Source: GCA-2746235 sp049609225
GTDB lineage: Bacteria; Planctomycetota; UBA1135
NCBI GenBank assembly: GCA_049609225.1
Contig: JBMYYH010000086.1
Span: 1 to 13,644 of the forward strand
DNA: 13,644 nt
Direction of reading: 5' to 3'
The position numbers were made by a program, and so were the translations under genes. How positions within the stretch are numbered: the stretch's first letter is position 1; every line of letters begins with the position of its first letter. Positions 5,805 to 13,507 of this stretch are shown piece after piece. The notes under the pieces were generated by a model that was given only the letters and a program-made list of their open reading frames with translations, did no database searches and had not been told where the DNA came from.

Positions 5805-8642
5805 ATGAAACGAATCGATGAAACGAAATTGACCGACTACGTGATGGGGGAGCTCGATGCTTCTGCCCGCGCCGAGGTCGAGGCCGCCATGGCCGAAGAT
5901 GAACAGCTGCGGACCCAGTGCGAGGAATTGCAGCGCACCTTGAACTTGCTGCAGGAACCGCAACTGCAGCCCGTGTTGGGACAGGATCGTCGGGAGGCCT
6001 TGCGGGCTGCGGCGCGTGAGCCTCAGGCGGCAGCGGTTGGATCCGCGGTAGGGTCCGATGGTGCTGCGGCTGCAAGTGGCTCCGGGAAAGGCCGTTTGCT
6101 GCAGTTCCCAGGCATCAAATATGCCGCGGCTTTCTTGATCTTCGGCGGCGCCTTAGTGGTGTGGTCGGAGAAGTACGGTGGCGAGCGTTTTGAACCGGCC
6201 ACCTCGCAGGCAGCTGCCTTGGATGCGTTGGGTTATGGCGGAGGTCATTCCCAATCGATGGAAGCCATGGGCTATGTCGGCGGTAGCGCTGATTCTGCGC
6301 CCGAGAGCGAAATCCCGCTGAGCTTGACTCCGATCATGGAGTTGGGTTATGCAGCGGAAACCAAGCCCGCTTTGGGTGGTGGCGCTGGCGGACGTCTGGG
6401 GAAGGACTCGAAGGTTGGAAAGGAGCGCGGTACCTATAAGGGTCCTGGCGATTCGGTTCCAAATGGGAATGTGGCCTGGGATTTTGGACAAGGTGTTGGA
6501 ACTCCAGAGGCTCAATTGGGCGCCCTGATGGTCGCACCCGATGCAGCTGCTCCCGTCCAGACCCCAACCATCGGCTACATGTCCACTCCAGGCTCTGCGA
6601 GTAGTTCGGAGCTTCAGGAATCCATGTTGCCGGATCCAACGCTGGGACCTTTGGGCCAGTTGGAAAAGGAGGGCGATGACCTGCGGGATAAGTTGCGTCA
6701 GCGTGATCAGGGGCTGGCTGAATCCTCCACGCCCAGTGCACCTGCAACTCCTGGGGCTCCGAAGACTTCCAGTGACGGCCAGCAATGGGATCGCCTTGCG
6801 AAAGATGATGAGCAGGCCGCGCTTCTTTCGCGGACCGAGAATCTTTACGACGCTGATATGGGTCTTGCCCTTGAGGCCCTAGGGTACAACGGCTTGGTCG
6901 AAGAAGATGCATCCGGTGCCTACTTCGATGATTTTGGGGACGGCGATACCCGTGGTCGCATCGAGAACATTCGCGGCGCTTACGAAGATCGTCTTCGTAA
7001 GCAGCACGAGGAACCCATCTGCACCCTCACCGATGGCTACGGTCGTCGCTACGTCGACGCTCAAGTGATCGATCACCTGCATCCTGCCCATCCGCAGGAG
7101 ACTCCGCAGGACATGTTCTTCCGCTTCTACGGCGATAACCCCGAGGTTTTCAGTCGCTTCGAGAGTCTCAGCACTTTCGCCGCGGACGTCGACACCGCGA
7201 GTTATCCGATGGCGCGGAACTACCTGGTCAATGATCAACTGCCGCCGAAGGCTGCGATCCGCACCGAAGAATTCCTCAACTACTTCGACTACGCCATGCC
7301 GGCGCCGACGGAAGATGACTTCACCGTGTACCTGAATGCCGGTGAGACCGTGTTCGGAGACGATCGCCTGCTGGTGTCCATCGGCGTCAAGGCGCGCGAG
7401 GTGTTAGCCAACGAACGTCCGCCGATGAACCTGGTCTTCGTGCTCGATAAGTCGGGATCGATGGCAGGGGAGCGCATGCAGCTGGTGAAGGATGCCTTGA
7501 TGTTGCTGGTTGATCAGATCCGCGACACCGATACCATCGGCCTCGTCACTTTTGATTCCACCGGACATGTGGTGCTCGAGCCGACGCAAGGGCATGAGCG
7601 TTACCGCATCCGCAAAGCCATTCGCAGTCTCAGCACTGGCGGTTCGACTAATGCCGCGCAAGGACTGGCACTGGGTTATGGCTTGATGGAGAAGGTCTAT
7701 GACCCCAAGTCCATCAACCGTGTGGTGCTGGCCTCGGATGGTGTCGCGAACACCGGTGAGACCGATCAAACCCGCATCCTCAAGAACGTTACCGAACGGG
7801 CGGAGGCGCGCGTCGACCTGACCACTTTGGGTGTGGGCATGGGCAACCACAACGATGTCTTCTTGGAGCAACTTGCCGATCAGGGCAATGGTTCCTGCCA
7901 CTACTTGGACGATGTCGAAGAGGCCGAGCGTGTGCTGGTCGAAGGATTCCTTGGCACCATGATCACTGTCGCCCGCGATGTGAAGATCCAGGTCGAGTTC
8001 GAGGAGGAGCAGGTGCTGCGCTGGCGTCAGCTGGGTTATGAAAACCGCAGCTTGGCGCACCAGGATTTCCGCAACGATGCCGTCGACGCCGGTGAAGTCG
8101 GGTCCGGGCATGAGGTGGTCGCGCTTTATGAGGTGCAGCCTTCGAAGAATGCTTCTGCAGAGGGCAATCTCGTCACCGTGCGCTTGCGTTGGAAGCCAGA
8201 AGGCTCGGAGAAGGCTGTGGAACGCAGTTATTCCCTCGACCTGGCAGCCGCCAGTAGCCGTTGGGAGCTGGCCCCTGTGCGTCTGCGTCAGCAGGCCGTG
8301 GTGGCCCAGTACGCCGAGGTTCTGCGCCGGAGTGTGCATTCCCGCACGGACAGCTACGAGCAGCTGGTGGCCGAGGCGACTCGCTTGGTGAAGGAATTGA
8401 GTGGGGAAGCCGAAGTATCGGAGCTGCGCGACATGATCCGTCGCACGCGGGATCTGGCTCGTTGGACCGCTCCGGACGACCGAATTTCGATGCTGGTGGA
8501 AGAAGCGCGGCGTCAACGATTGCTGGAGGCAGAGCTCGCCATGGCCGCTCATGAGGTGGATGTGGAAGAACTTCTCGAGCAGGTACGTCAGCAGAATCGT
8601 GACCTGGAAGGTCAACTGCAGGATATCCTGCAAAGAGACTGA
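5805..8642 (+). CDS. Membrane VWA/DUF3520 protein with anti-sigma-like N-terminus
   Basis: This 945-residue protein probably restrains the upstream sigma factor. Residues 1-70 resemble degenerate anti-sigma domains (LTDYVMGELDASARAEVEAA, then EDEQLR) but lack the zinc HxxxCxxC motif. One membrane segment follows at about 106-120, then a long low-complexity linker (about 125-440) with repeated [LM]-[DE]-A-[LM]-G-Y motifs at 139-146, 152-159 and 356-363. A von Willebrand N-terminal domain (about 448-500, STFAADVDTASY) leads into a VWA domain (about 540-720) with an intact metal site: D548-x-S550-x-S552, T615 and D645 in SDG. The YfbK-like C-terminal domain DUF3520 spans about 765-890, and a coiled coil lies at 895-945. 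A cytoplasmic N-terminus with an external VWA domain would let it sense a ligand or protein outside. The sensor role is inference; the domains are clear. Confidence 0.85.
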   Translation: MKRIDETKLTDYVMGELDASARAEVEAAMAEDEQLRTQCEELQRTLNLLQEPQLQPVLGQDRREALRAAAREPQAAAVGSAVGSDGAAAASGSGKGRLLQFPGIKYAAAFLIFGGALVVWSEKYGGERFEPATSQAAALDALGYGGGHSQSMEAMGYVGGSADSAPESEIPLSLTPIMELGYAAETKPALGGGAGGRLGKDSKVGKERGTYKGPGDSVPNGNVAWDFGQGVGTPEAQLGALMVAPDAAAPVQTPTIGYMSTPGSASSSELQESMLPDPTLGPLGQLEKEGDDLRDKLRQRDQGLAESSTPSAPATPGAPKTSSDGQQWDRLAKDDEQAALLSRTENLYDADMGLALEALGYNGLVEEDASGAYFDDFGDGDTRGRIENIRGAYEDRLRKQHEEPICTLTDGYGRRYVDAQVIDHLHPAHPQETPQDMFFRFYGDNPEVFSRFESLSTFAADVDTASYPMARNYLVNDQLPPKAAIRTEEFLNYFDYAMPAPTEDDFTVYLNAGETVFGDDRLLVSIGVKAREVLANERPPMNLVFVLDKSGSMAGERMQLVKDALMLLVDQIRDTDTIGLVTFDSTGHVVLEPTQGHERYRIRKAIRSLSTGGSTNAAQGLALGYGLMEKVYDPKSINRVVLASDGVANTGETDQTRILKNVTERAEARVDLTTLGVGMGNHNDVFLEQLADQGNGSCHYLDDVEEAERVLVEGFLGTMITVARDVKIQVEFEEEQVLRWRQLGYENRSLAHQDFRNDAVDAGEVGSGHEVVALYEVQPSKNASAEGNLVTVRLRWKPEGSEKAVERSYSLDLAAASSRWELAPVRLRQQAVVAQYAEVLRRSVHSRTDSYEQLVAEATRLVKELSGEAEVSELRDMIRRTRDLARWTAPDDRISMLVEEARRQRLLEAELAMAAHEVDVEELLEQVRQQNRDLEGQLQDILQRD

Positions 8643-8649
8643 AACCAGG

Positions 8650-8683
8650 GCCTTCCCGCGCCTACAGAATGGCGCGGGAAGGC
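8650..8683 (+). terminator. Perfect 13-bp hairpin after the VWA gene
   Basis: GCCTTCCCGCGCC (8650-8662) pairs exactly with GGCGCGGGAAGGC (8671-8683) around the loop TACAGAAT, starting 8 bases after the stop. The tail AAGATTT is only weakly T-rich, so this is a strong hairpin with an incomplete intrinsic-terminator signature. Confidence 0.65.
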
Positions 8684-8714
8684 AAGATTTCCGCAACCAT
8701 TTCCTGGCTAGGCG

Positions 8715-8735
8715 CGTAGGCCTTAGCGGCCTACG
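8715..8735 (+). repeat. Second inverted repeat downstream of the VWA gene
   Basis: CGTAGGCC (8715-8722) pairs perfectly with GGCCTACG (8728-8735) around TTAGC. It is followed by AAAAC on this strand. It may be a second terminator, a bidirectional one, or an operator near the promoter of the 8778 gene. Its role is not settled by sequence. Confidence 0.5.
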
Positions 8736-8777
8736 GAAAACCCATAAGCCAGACTCATCAACTCACTCCCACACTTC

Positions 8778-9818
8778 ATGACGCTTCCTGGAATTGTTCT
8801 TATTTTGGCGTCCATTTGGACACCCCAAAGCGATATCAAACCTGCGGGATTCCCGCGAGACACCACGCCTGGTGTCGACACCGTCGATGAGATCGTTGCG
8901 CGCGAAAGCGAAGCGATCCGTCAAGCCGTTCAAGTCTTTGCAGATGATGCAAAAAACGGTCTCACGCCATACCTCTCCGAGGATGGGCGTATTCGCATCT
9001 ACACCGATTTCCGCTCGAAGGATGCGAAGAGTGCCTTCAAGCGTGTCGGCCTGATGTTCGAAAGCGTGGATACCGCGCTCGGTTATGCCGGGGAAGAGCC
9101 CGAGCCGCTGTTCGCATTCCTGATTGCACGTAGCACCACCTATCACGGTTTGTGTGATGCGATTGCCGAAGCCGGGCCGATGCAGGCCAACTTCATGCAG
9201 CAGTCCAAGGAAACCACGGGCTTCACCATCTTCGCTCCGGAACTCACCGTCTATTTCCACGACCTCTCGGTGCAGGAAGAAGCGCGGCCCGATCATTCGA
9301 TTGGGCACAACTTGATTCACCTCGAGATGCATCGTCGTTATGGCGTGCTGCCCTTGTGGATTCGTGAGTCCATCGCCACCGCTGCCGAAGACATGGCAAC
9401 CGGTGAGGTCTATGCACCTTGGCATCTCAATGGCTTTGTGTTCACCGCTTCGCACACCGAATGGCGTGGCAAGCAGACGCGCAAGCAGATGGCTGCCCTG
9501 CAGAATTTCGATGCACTCTTTTCCTACAGCGCCAAGCCCTATCGCGATGACCTCGCGCATTTGGGCTTCGGGTTCGCGGTCTACACCATGCTCGAGGAGC
9601 CGGAGGAGTTGCGCCGTTTCCTGACTGCCATGCAGGATAAGTATGCCGAGGTCAATCTGAAGGGCGGGAGACCCGCCTTCACCCTCGAGATGACACGCAC
9701 CATGTTCGAGGATGCTTTCGAGAACCCAGACGATGAGAAGCCCTTCCTGGAGCGCTTCCAGAAGTGGTGGAAGAAGCCGACCAAGTGGAACAAGAAGCCA
9801 AAGAAGCGTAAGCGCTAG
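8778..9818 (+). CDS. Secreted gluzincin-like protein with HNLIH in place of HExxH
   Basis: This is a 346-residue protein I cannot assign to a named family. A short hydrophobic leader (residues 3-14) suggests export. The central part resembles DUF1570-type and related HExxH peptidases: SIGHNLIHLEMHRRYGVLP (174-192) followed by LWIRESIATAAED, the usual place of the 'lP.WlnEGlA' third-ligand helix. Both zinc histidines (H177, H181) and the distal acidic residue (E197) are kept, but the catalytic glutamate is Asn178 (codon AAC, 9309-9311). It may therefore bind metal without cleaving peptides. The C-terminus is strongly basic and tryptophan-containing (about 329-346, ending KKPKKRKR). No Shine-Dalgarno precedes ATG 8778. 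It stands alone between hairpins. The protein is real by length and codon use; its function is uncertain. Confidence 0.7.
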   Translation: MTLPGIVLILASIWTPQSDIKPAGFPRDTTPGVDTVDEIVARESEAIRQAVQVFADDAKNGLTPYLSEDGRIRIYTDFRSKDAKSAFKRVGLMFESVDTALGYAGEEPEPLFAFLIARSTTYHGLCDAIAEAGPMQANFMQQSKETTGFTIFAPELTVYFHDLSVQEEARPDHSIGHNLIHLEMHRRYGVLPLWIRESIATAAEDMATGEVYAPWHLNGFVFTASHTEWRGKQTRKQMAALQNFDALFSYSAKPYRDDLAHLGFGFAVYTMLEEPEELRRFLTAMQDKYAEVNLKGGRPAFTLEMTRTMFEDAFENPDDEKPFLERFQKWWKKPTKWNKKPKKRKR

Positions 9819-9822
9819 CGCT
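9811..9822. repeat. 12-bp perfect palindrome at a stop codon
   Basis: AGCGCTAGCGCT is its own reverse complement and contains the TAG stop (9816-9818) of the upstream gene. It could be chance in GC-rich sequence or part of a terminating structure with the hairpin at 9849-9876. Confidence 0.3.
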
Positions 9823-9848
9823 CTAACAGTTATCGGGCGCTATGCTTA

Positions 9849-9876
9849 GGGCCGTCTCGTCAAAGCGAGGCGGCCC
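9849..9876 (+). terminator. Hairpin between the gluzincin-like gene and the cytochrome gene
   Basis: GGGCCGTCTCG (9849-9859) pairs with CGAGGCGGCCC (9866-9876) with a single U-G wobble around the loop TCAAAG. It is followed by CATTTCGTT, a modest T-rich tail. It is best read as the terminator of the 8778 gene. Because it ends 11 bases before ATG 9888, it could instead be a 5' leader structure of the cytochrome gene. TATGCT at 9841-9846 is a possible -10, without a recognisable -35. Confidence 0.6.
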
Positions 9877-9887
9877 CATTTCGTTCC

Positions 9888-11030
9888 ATGTCCCGAACGT
9901 CCTCCAAGATTTCCCCTTGGTTCGGCGGCATCACCTTGTTCCTGCTTGGAGCCTGTGGTGATCAGCCGGCGACTCCCACCCACGATCCACCTCCAACCGC
10001 AGATCAAGCGGCCGTGGGGGAAGAGGCGCAAACGAGCGCGGAAGCGTCGGATCGAGGTGCAGAGATCTATCGCGTATCTTGCGCCCTTTGTCATGGCGAA
10101 ACGGGCGACGGCAAAGGCATCGTGGTCCTTGATCGTCCGGCGCGCAGCTTCATCGACGGAGGTTTCTCTTTCGGCAACACGCCGGAAGCTCTGTTTCGCA
10201 CCGTCTCGAATGGCATCGGTGGCACGCCTATGCCAGGATTCTCTGAGACCATGAGTGAAGAAGATCGGCACGCGGTCGTGGCGCATGTCCTGACCCTAAT
10301 GCCGGCGCCGGAGACCATCGTGCCGGGCTCCACCGTCCTGAGCGTGACGGATCGCCCGCAAGTAGCGCGCGGCAGTTTCCCTCCGGTTATGGATGGCTTG
10401 GCGATGTCGGCCCGTGGACTCCTACTCGGTGGCCTCGATGGTATGAGTTTCCAGTACGACGCCTCCGACATGCGCTTATTGGCCGTGCGTCTTGGGGATT
10501 TCGTCGATCGTAGGGATTGGGAAAACCGTGGTGGTGATGCCATGTTGCCGTTGGGAGTCCCGATCTTTCTGTTCGACGGCGGCGACCCAGGCTCCATGTG
10601 GGAGCGCACCTCCGTCACTGCAGCGGTGCAGCCCTTGCAAGCAAAACTGTTGGCGACGGAGATTGCTGGCGGCAAGGCTTGGGTGGAATACGCGCTCTTG
10701 GAAGATGGCGTGCAACTCGCGCTGGTGCGGGAAAGCGGGCAGGCGCTCAGCCGCGGTGGCTGGACCGGATTTCGGCGCAGCTTCGAGGTTCTGTTGGAGC
10801 AAGGCTTTGAAGGTGCTCTGGTCCTCAGTGATGGAGCCCTCGCCGCGAAACCGCTGTTCCCAGACCTTGCCGGACGCACGGTACGGCAAGAAGATCCGCA
10901 GTTCGGATCCGTCATCCGTCATCGCCGGGAGTTTCAGCTCGATGGCGGTTTCCACTTGAATGAGGATCTCCTCTTCGGCCTCGAAGGCACCGAACAACAA
11001 CTGCAGGATCTGCAGGAGGCCTTGCGATGA
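9888..11030 (+). CDS. Lipoprotein c-type cytochrome with C-terminal PVC-type domain
   Basis: This 380-residue protein is predicted to be anchored in a membrane by lipid. A lipobox LLGAC with C23 follows a hydrophobic segment (about 11-20). A Pro/Thr/Ala-rich tether (about 26-55) leads to one class I cytochrome c domain (about 56-138) with the heme motif C65-A-L-C68-H69 and a likely axial methionine M115 in GTPMPGF. The C-terminal two thirds (about 150-380) includes ARGLLLGGLDGMSFQYDASD and WENRGG; it resembles a domain I recall from large planctomycete and verrucomicrobial cytochrome/propeller proteins, but I cannot name it securely. The next gene begins inside its stop (ATGA), and its last codons hold that gene's AGGAGG, so the two are co-translated. 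It is a likely electron acceptor for the propeller protein. Confidence 0.82.
   Translation: MSRTSSKISPWFGGITLFLLGACGDQPATPTHDPPPTADQAAVGEEAQTSAEASDRGAEIYRVSCALCHGETGDGKGIVVLDRPARSFIDGGFSFGNTPEALFRTVSNGIGGTPMPGFSETMSEEDRHAVVAHVLTLMPAPETIVPGSTVLSVTDRPQVARGSFPPVMDGLAMSARGLLLGGLDGMSFQYDASDMRLLAVRLGDFVDRRDWENRGGDAMLPLGVPIFLFDGGDPGSMWERTSVTAAVQPLQAKLLATEIAGGKAWVEYALLEDGVQLALVRESGQALSRGGWTGFRRSFEVLLEQGFEGALVLSDGALAAKPLFPDLAGRTVRQEDPQFGSVIRHRREFQLDGGFHLNEDLLFGLEGTEQQLQDLQEALR
11014..11019 (+). promoter_or_regulatory. Consensus Shine-Dalgarno inside the cytochrome gene
   Basis: AGGAGG, a full consensus Shine-Dalgarno, sits 7 bases before ATG 11027 and within the last codons of the cytochrome gene. 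It firmly supports the overlapping start. Confidence 0.75.
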
Positions 11031-13504
11031 ACCTACTGCTTCCCATCCTGTTCGCTGCGGCGCCTCAAACCGAGGCCGATCATTACACCGTGGAATACCT
11101 CACTCCACCGGAGGGTGAAGTGTTGGAAGTCGGTGGCATGGACTTCCTCTCTGACGGCACCCTGCTTGTGAGCACCCGCCGCGGCCGCGTCTGGTGGATC
11201 GAGAATCCCATGGCCGCAGATCCGGCCGACGCCCGCTTCCACATCTACGCCGAAGGTCTGCAGGAAGGTCTTGGGTTGAAGGTGGTGGATGATGTGATCT
11301 ACGTGGTGCAACGCAGCGAGTTGTCGCGGCTGTTGGACCTGGATGGCGACAAGGTTTGTGATCGCATCGAAACGGTCTCCCAAGGTTGGGGCATGAGCGG
11401 CAACTATCACGAGTTCGCCTTTGGCCTGCCGCGGGATGAGGAAGGCAACTTCTTCGTCAGCACCAATGTCGGATTCTGGTCACCGGAATGGTGGCATGGC
11501 TTGAGCCGTGCAGCGCATCGCGGTTGGATCTTGAAGATTGCGCCGGATGGCAAAGCCACGCCTTGGGCCATGGGCGTGCGTAGTCCTGCTGGCTTCGGCA
11601 TGGATGTCGACGGCGAGCTTTATTACACCGACAACCAAGGCGATTGGATGCCGGTCTGCGGTTTGTTCCATGTGCAGGAAGGGGAGTTCTATGGACACCC
11701 GGCATCCTTGCGTTGGACCGAGGAGTATGGCGATGGCGACCAGGTGCCGAGCAGCACGGAACCGCCCTCCACGGAACGCACTGCGCCTGCGGTTTGGATC
11801 CCCTACGAATGGTCGCGCTCGACCGGCAGCCTGGTCCCCGATACCACCGGAGGTGCCTTCGGTCCCTTTACGGAGCAACTGTTCGTGGCCGAATTGACCA
11901 ATGGCTTGATCTTCCGCACCTTGTTGGAGGAAGTGCAGGGGCAGAAGCAAGGAGCCGTGGTGCTGTTCCGCCAAGAAGTCGGCAGTGCCTTGCGCGTTCG
12001 TTTCGCCCCCGACGGCAGCCTGTTCACTGGCTTCACCAATCGCGGCTGGGGCGGCCTGTCGCCTGCATCCGGAATCGCGCGCCTTCGTTGGACCGGCAAG
12101 ACTCCCCTGGAGTATGAGCGGATTCATCTGGAGCAGGATGGTTTCACCCTCGACTTCACCTTGCCTTTGGAGGGCGAGCCGGATGTCAGTGCCATCACCA
12201 TCCGCGATTATGATTACAACTGGTGGTGGGATTATGGTTCGCCGGAGATGCGCGAACGCAAACTCTCTGCGACTTTGGCCGTCTTGTCCGAGGATCGCAA
12301 GAGCCTGCGCTTGACCATTCCAGACTTGGAGGCGGGGCGGGTGGTGCGCTTGGGCCTGCCAGGCGTTGGTCTGTTGCACGAGGAGTTCGCCTACACCATC
12401 AACCAGATGCCCGAAGGTCCACTGGCCACCACGATGGTCGCCAAGGTGGTTGCACCGCCTGCGGCACGTGAATCCGATGATGCCGGTTGGTTGACCCTGA
12501 CTTGGGCGGATCCCTTTGATGCTTGGGATAGCCAAGGTTGGCAACTCGTCGATATCGCCCTGGATCCCGCCGACAACACGCGTTTCCTCGAGACTCCAGG
12601 CAATGGTGCCTTGGTCAACAGCGGCACGCCCCTGAGCGACTTCCGCAGTAAGGCATCCTTCGGCGACATCGCCTTCCGTTTCAGTTTCCAGCTTCCCGAA
12701 GGCGGTGATAGCGGACTCTACTTGATGGATCGTTATGAACTGCAGTTGGTCGACGATCCATCACAATGCGGTGGTGTGATCGGTTCCAAGAATCCGCGCG
12801 CCAAGGGCTACCGAGGTCCTGGGCAATGGCACATCGTCAGCGGTAAGTTCTTCGCGCCGCGTTTTGACGACGGCGGCAACAAGATCGCCAATGCGCGATT
12901 CGAGGAGATCACCATCGATGGCGTCATGGTGATTGGTGCTGCAGAGTGCAGTGGCCCGACGGGTGGTGCCGAACCTGGACCGGAAGTCGCCCAGGGTCCT
13001 TTACGGTTCCAATCCAATGCCGGCAGGGTGGCGATCGGGGATGTGCGGGTGAAACTCTTGCCCGATGAATCCTTGGAGCCCAGTATCGAAGGTTGGACCA
13101 AGGTCTCGGACCTGACGGCTTCGGTCGAGCCCATGGCTCTACGCGCCAAGTTCGATGTCTCTGATGGAGGAGCGGCAAGCTTGCACTTCCTGCCTGATGG
13201 CGCAACGGCTCCGGCGTGGAGCATGGCGATCGATCACACCGGTCCCGGACCTGCTCGCACCGGATCCCTGCGCAAGGTCGCGGAGGTCACCACGCAGTTC
13301 CTGCAACCAGGGGTACCCTTCGACTTGGCACTCGACTTCCGTGAAGAAGCCGAAGGCACGCGTATCCTCGTCTTCCTCAATGGTGCCTTGGTGAACGAGG
13401 CCCAGTTCGACAAGCGTCTTGGTCCGGGATCCTTCCTGATCGATGGCGCGGTCGTTCCAGACACCGACTTCAAGATCCACGAACTCCTCGTCAAGCCCCG
13501 CTGA
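11027..13504 (+). CDS. Secreted PQQ-dehydrogenase-like propeller fused to two DUF1080-like domains
   Basis: This is an 825-residue exported protein. A short leader (MNLLLPILFAAAP) precedes a beta-propeller (about 20-355) of the soluble glucose/sorbosone dehydrogenase type. Marks are GGMDFLSDGTLLVS, the calcium-loop-like DLDGDKVCD (104-112), H128 in GNYHEFAFG and R185 in GVRSPAGF, close to the GxRNPxG site of PQQ glucose dehydrogenase. Residues about 360-470 form an Ig-like beta region (HEEFAYTINQMPEG at its end). A 3-keto-disaccharide hydrolase domain (DUF1080, PF06439) spans about 495-678, with GDSGLYLMDRYELQLVDD and GPGQWHIVSGKF. A second, shorter jelly-roll of similar pattern (about 686-825) contains LVFLNGALVN. 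It probably oxidises or cleaves glycosides outside the cytoplasm with the cytochrome as partner. The substrate is unknown and PQQ binding is unproven. Confidence 0.82.
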   Translation: MNLLLPILFAAAPQTEADHYTVEYLTPPEGEVLEVGGMDFLSDGTLLVSTRRGRVWWIENPMAADPADARFHIYAEGLQEGLGLKVVDDVIYVVQRSELSRLLDLDGDKVCDRIETVSQGWGMSGNYHEFAFGLPRDEEGNFFVSTNVGFWSPEWWHGLSRAAHRGWILKIAPDGKATPWAMGVRSPAGFGMDVDGELYYTDNQGDWMPVCGLFHVQEGEFYGHPASLRWTEEYGDGDQVPSSTEPPSTERTAPAVWIPYEWSRSTGSLVPDTTGGAFGPFTEQLFVAELTNGLIFRTLLEEVQGQKQGAVVLFRQEVGSALRVRFAPDGSLFTGFTNRGWGGLSPASGIARLRWTGKTPLEYERIHLEQDGFTLDFTLPLEGEPDVSAITIRDYDYNWWWDYGSPEMRERKLSATLAVLSEDRKSLRLTIPDLEAGRVVRLGLPGVGLLHEEFAYTINQMPEGPLATTMVAKVVAPPAARESDDAGWLTLTWADPFDAWDSQGWQLVDIALDPADNTRFLETPGNGALVNSGTPLSDFRSKASFGDIAFRFSFQLPEGGDSGLYLMDRYELQLVDDPSQCGGVIGSKNPRAKGYRGPGQWHIVSGKFFAPRFDDGGNKIANARFEEITIDGVMVIGAAECSGPTGGAEPGPEVAQGPLRFQSNAGRVAIGDVRVKLLPDESLEPSIEGWTKVSDLTASVEPMALRAKFDVSDGGAASLHFLPDGATAPAWSMAIDHTGPGPARTGSLRKVAEVTTQFLQPGVPFDLALDFREEAEGTRILVFLNGALVNEAQFDKRLGPGSFLIDGAVVPDTDFKIHELLVKPR

Positions 13505-13507
13505 TCC

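Noticed and set aside
7404..8696. 430-codon minus-strand open frame opposite the VWA domain
   Set aside because: It is a shadow of the VWA/DUF3520 coding region, which has an intact metal site and is clearly the real gene. The shadow also crosses the terminator hairpin.
11480..12544. 354-codon minus-strand open frame opposite the propeller gene
   Set aside because: It has no family pattern and is fully explained as the reverse frame of a well-supported propeller domain.
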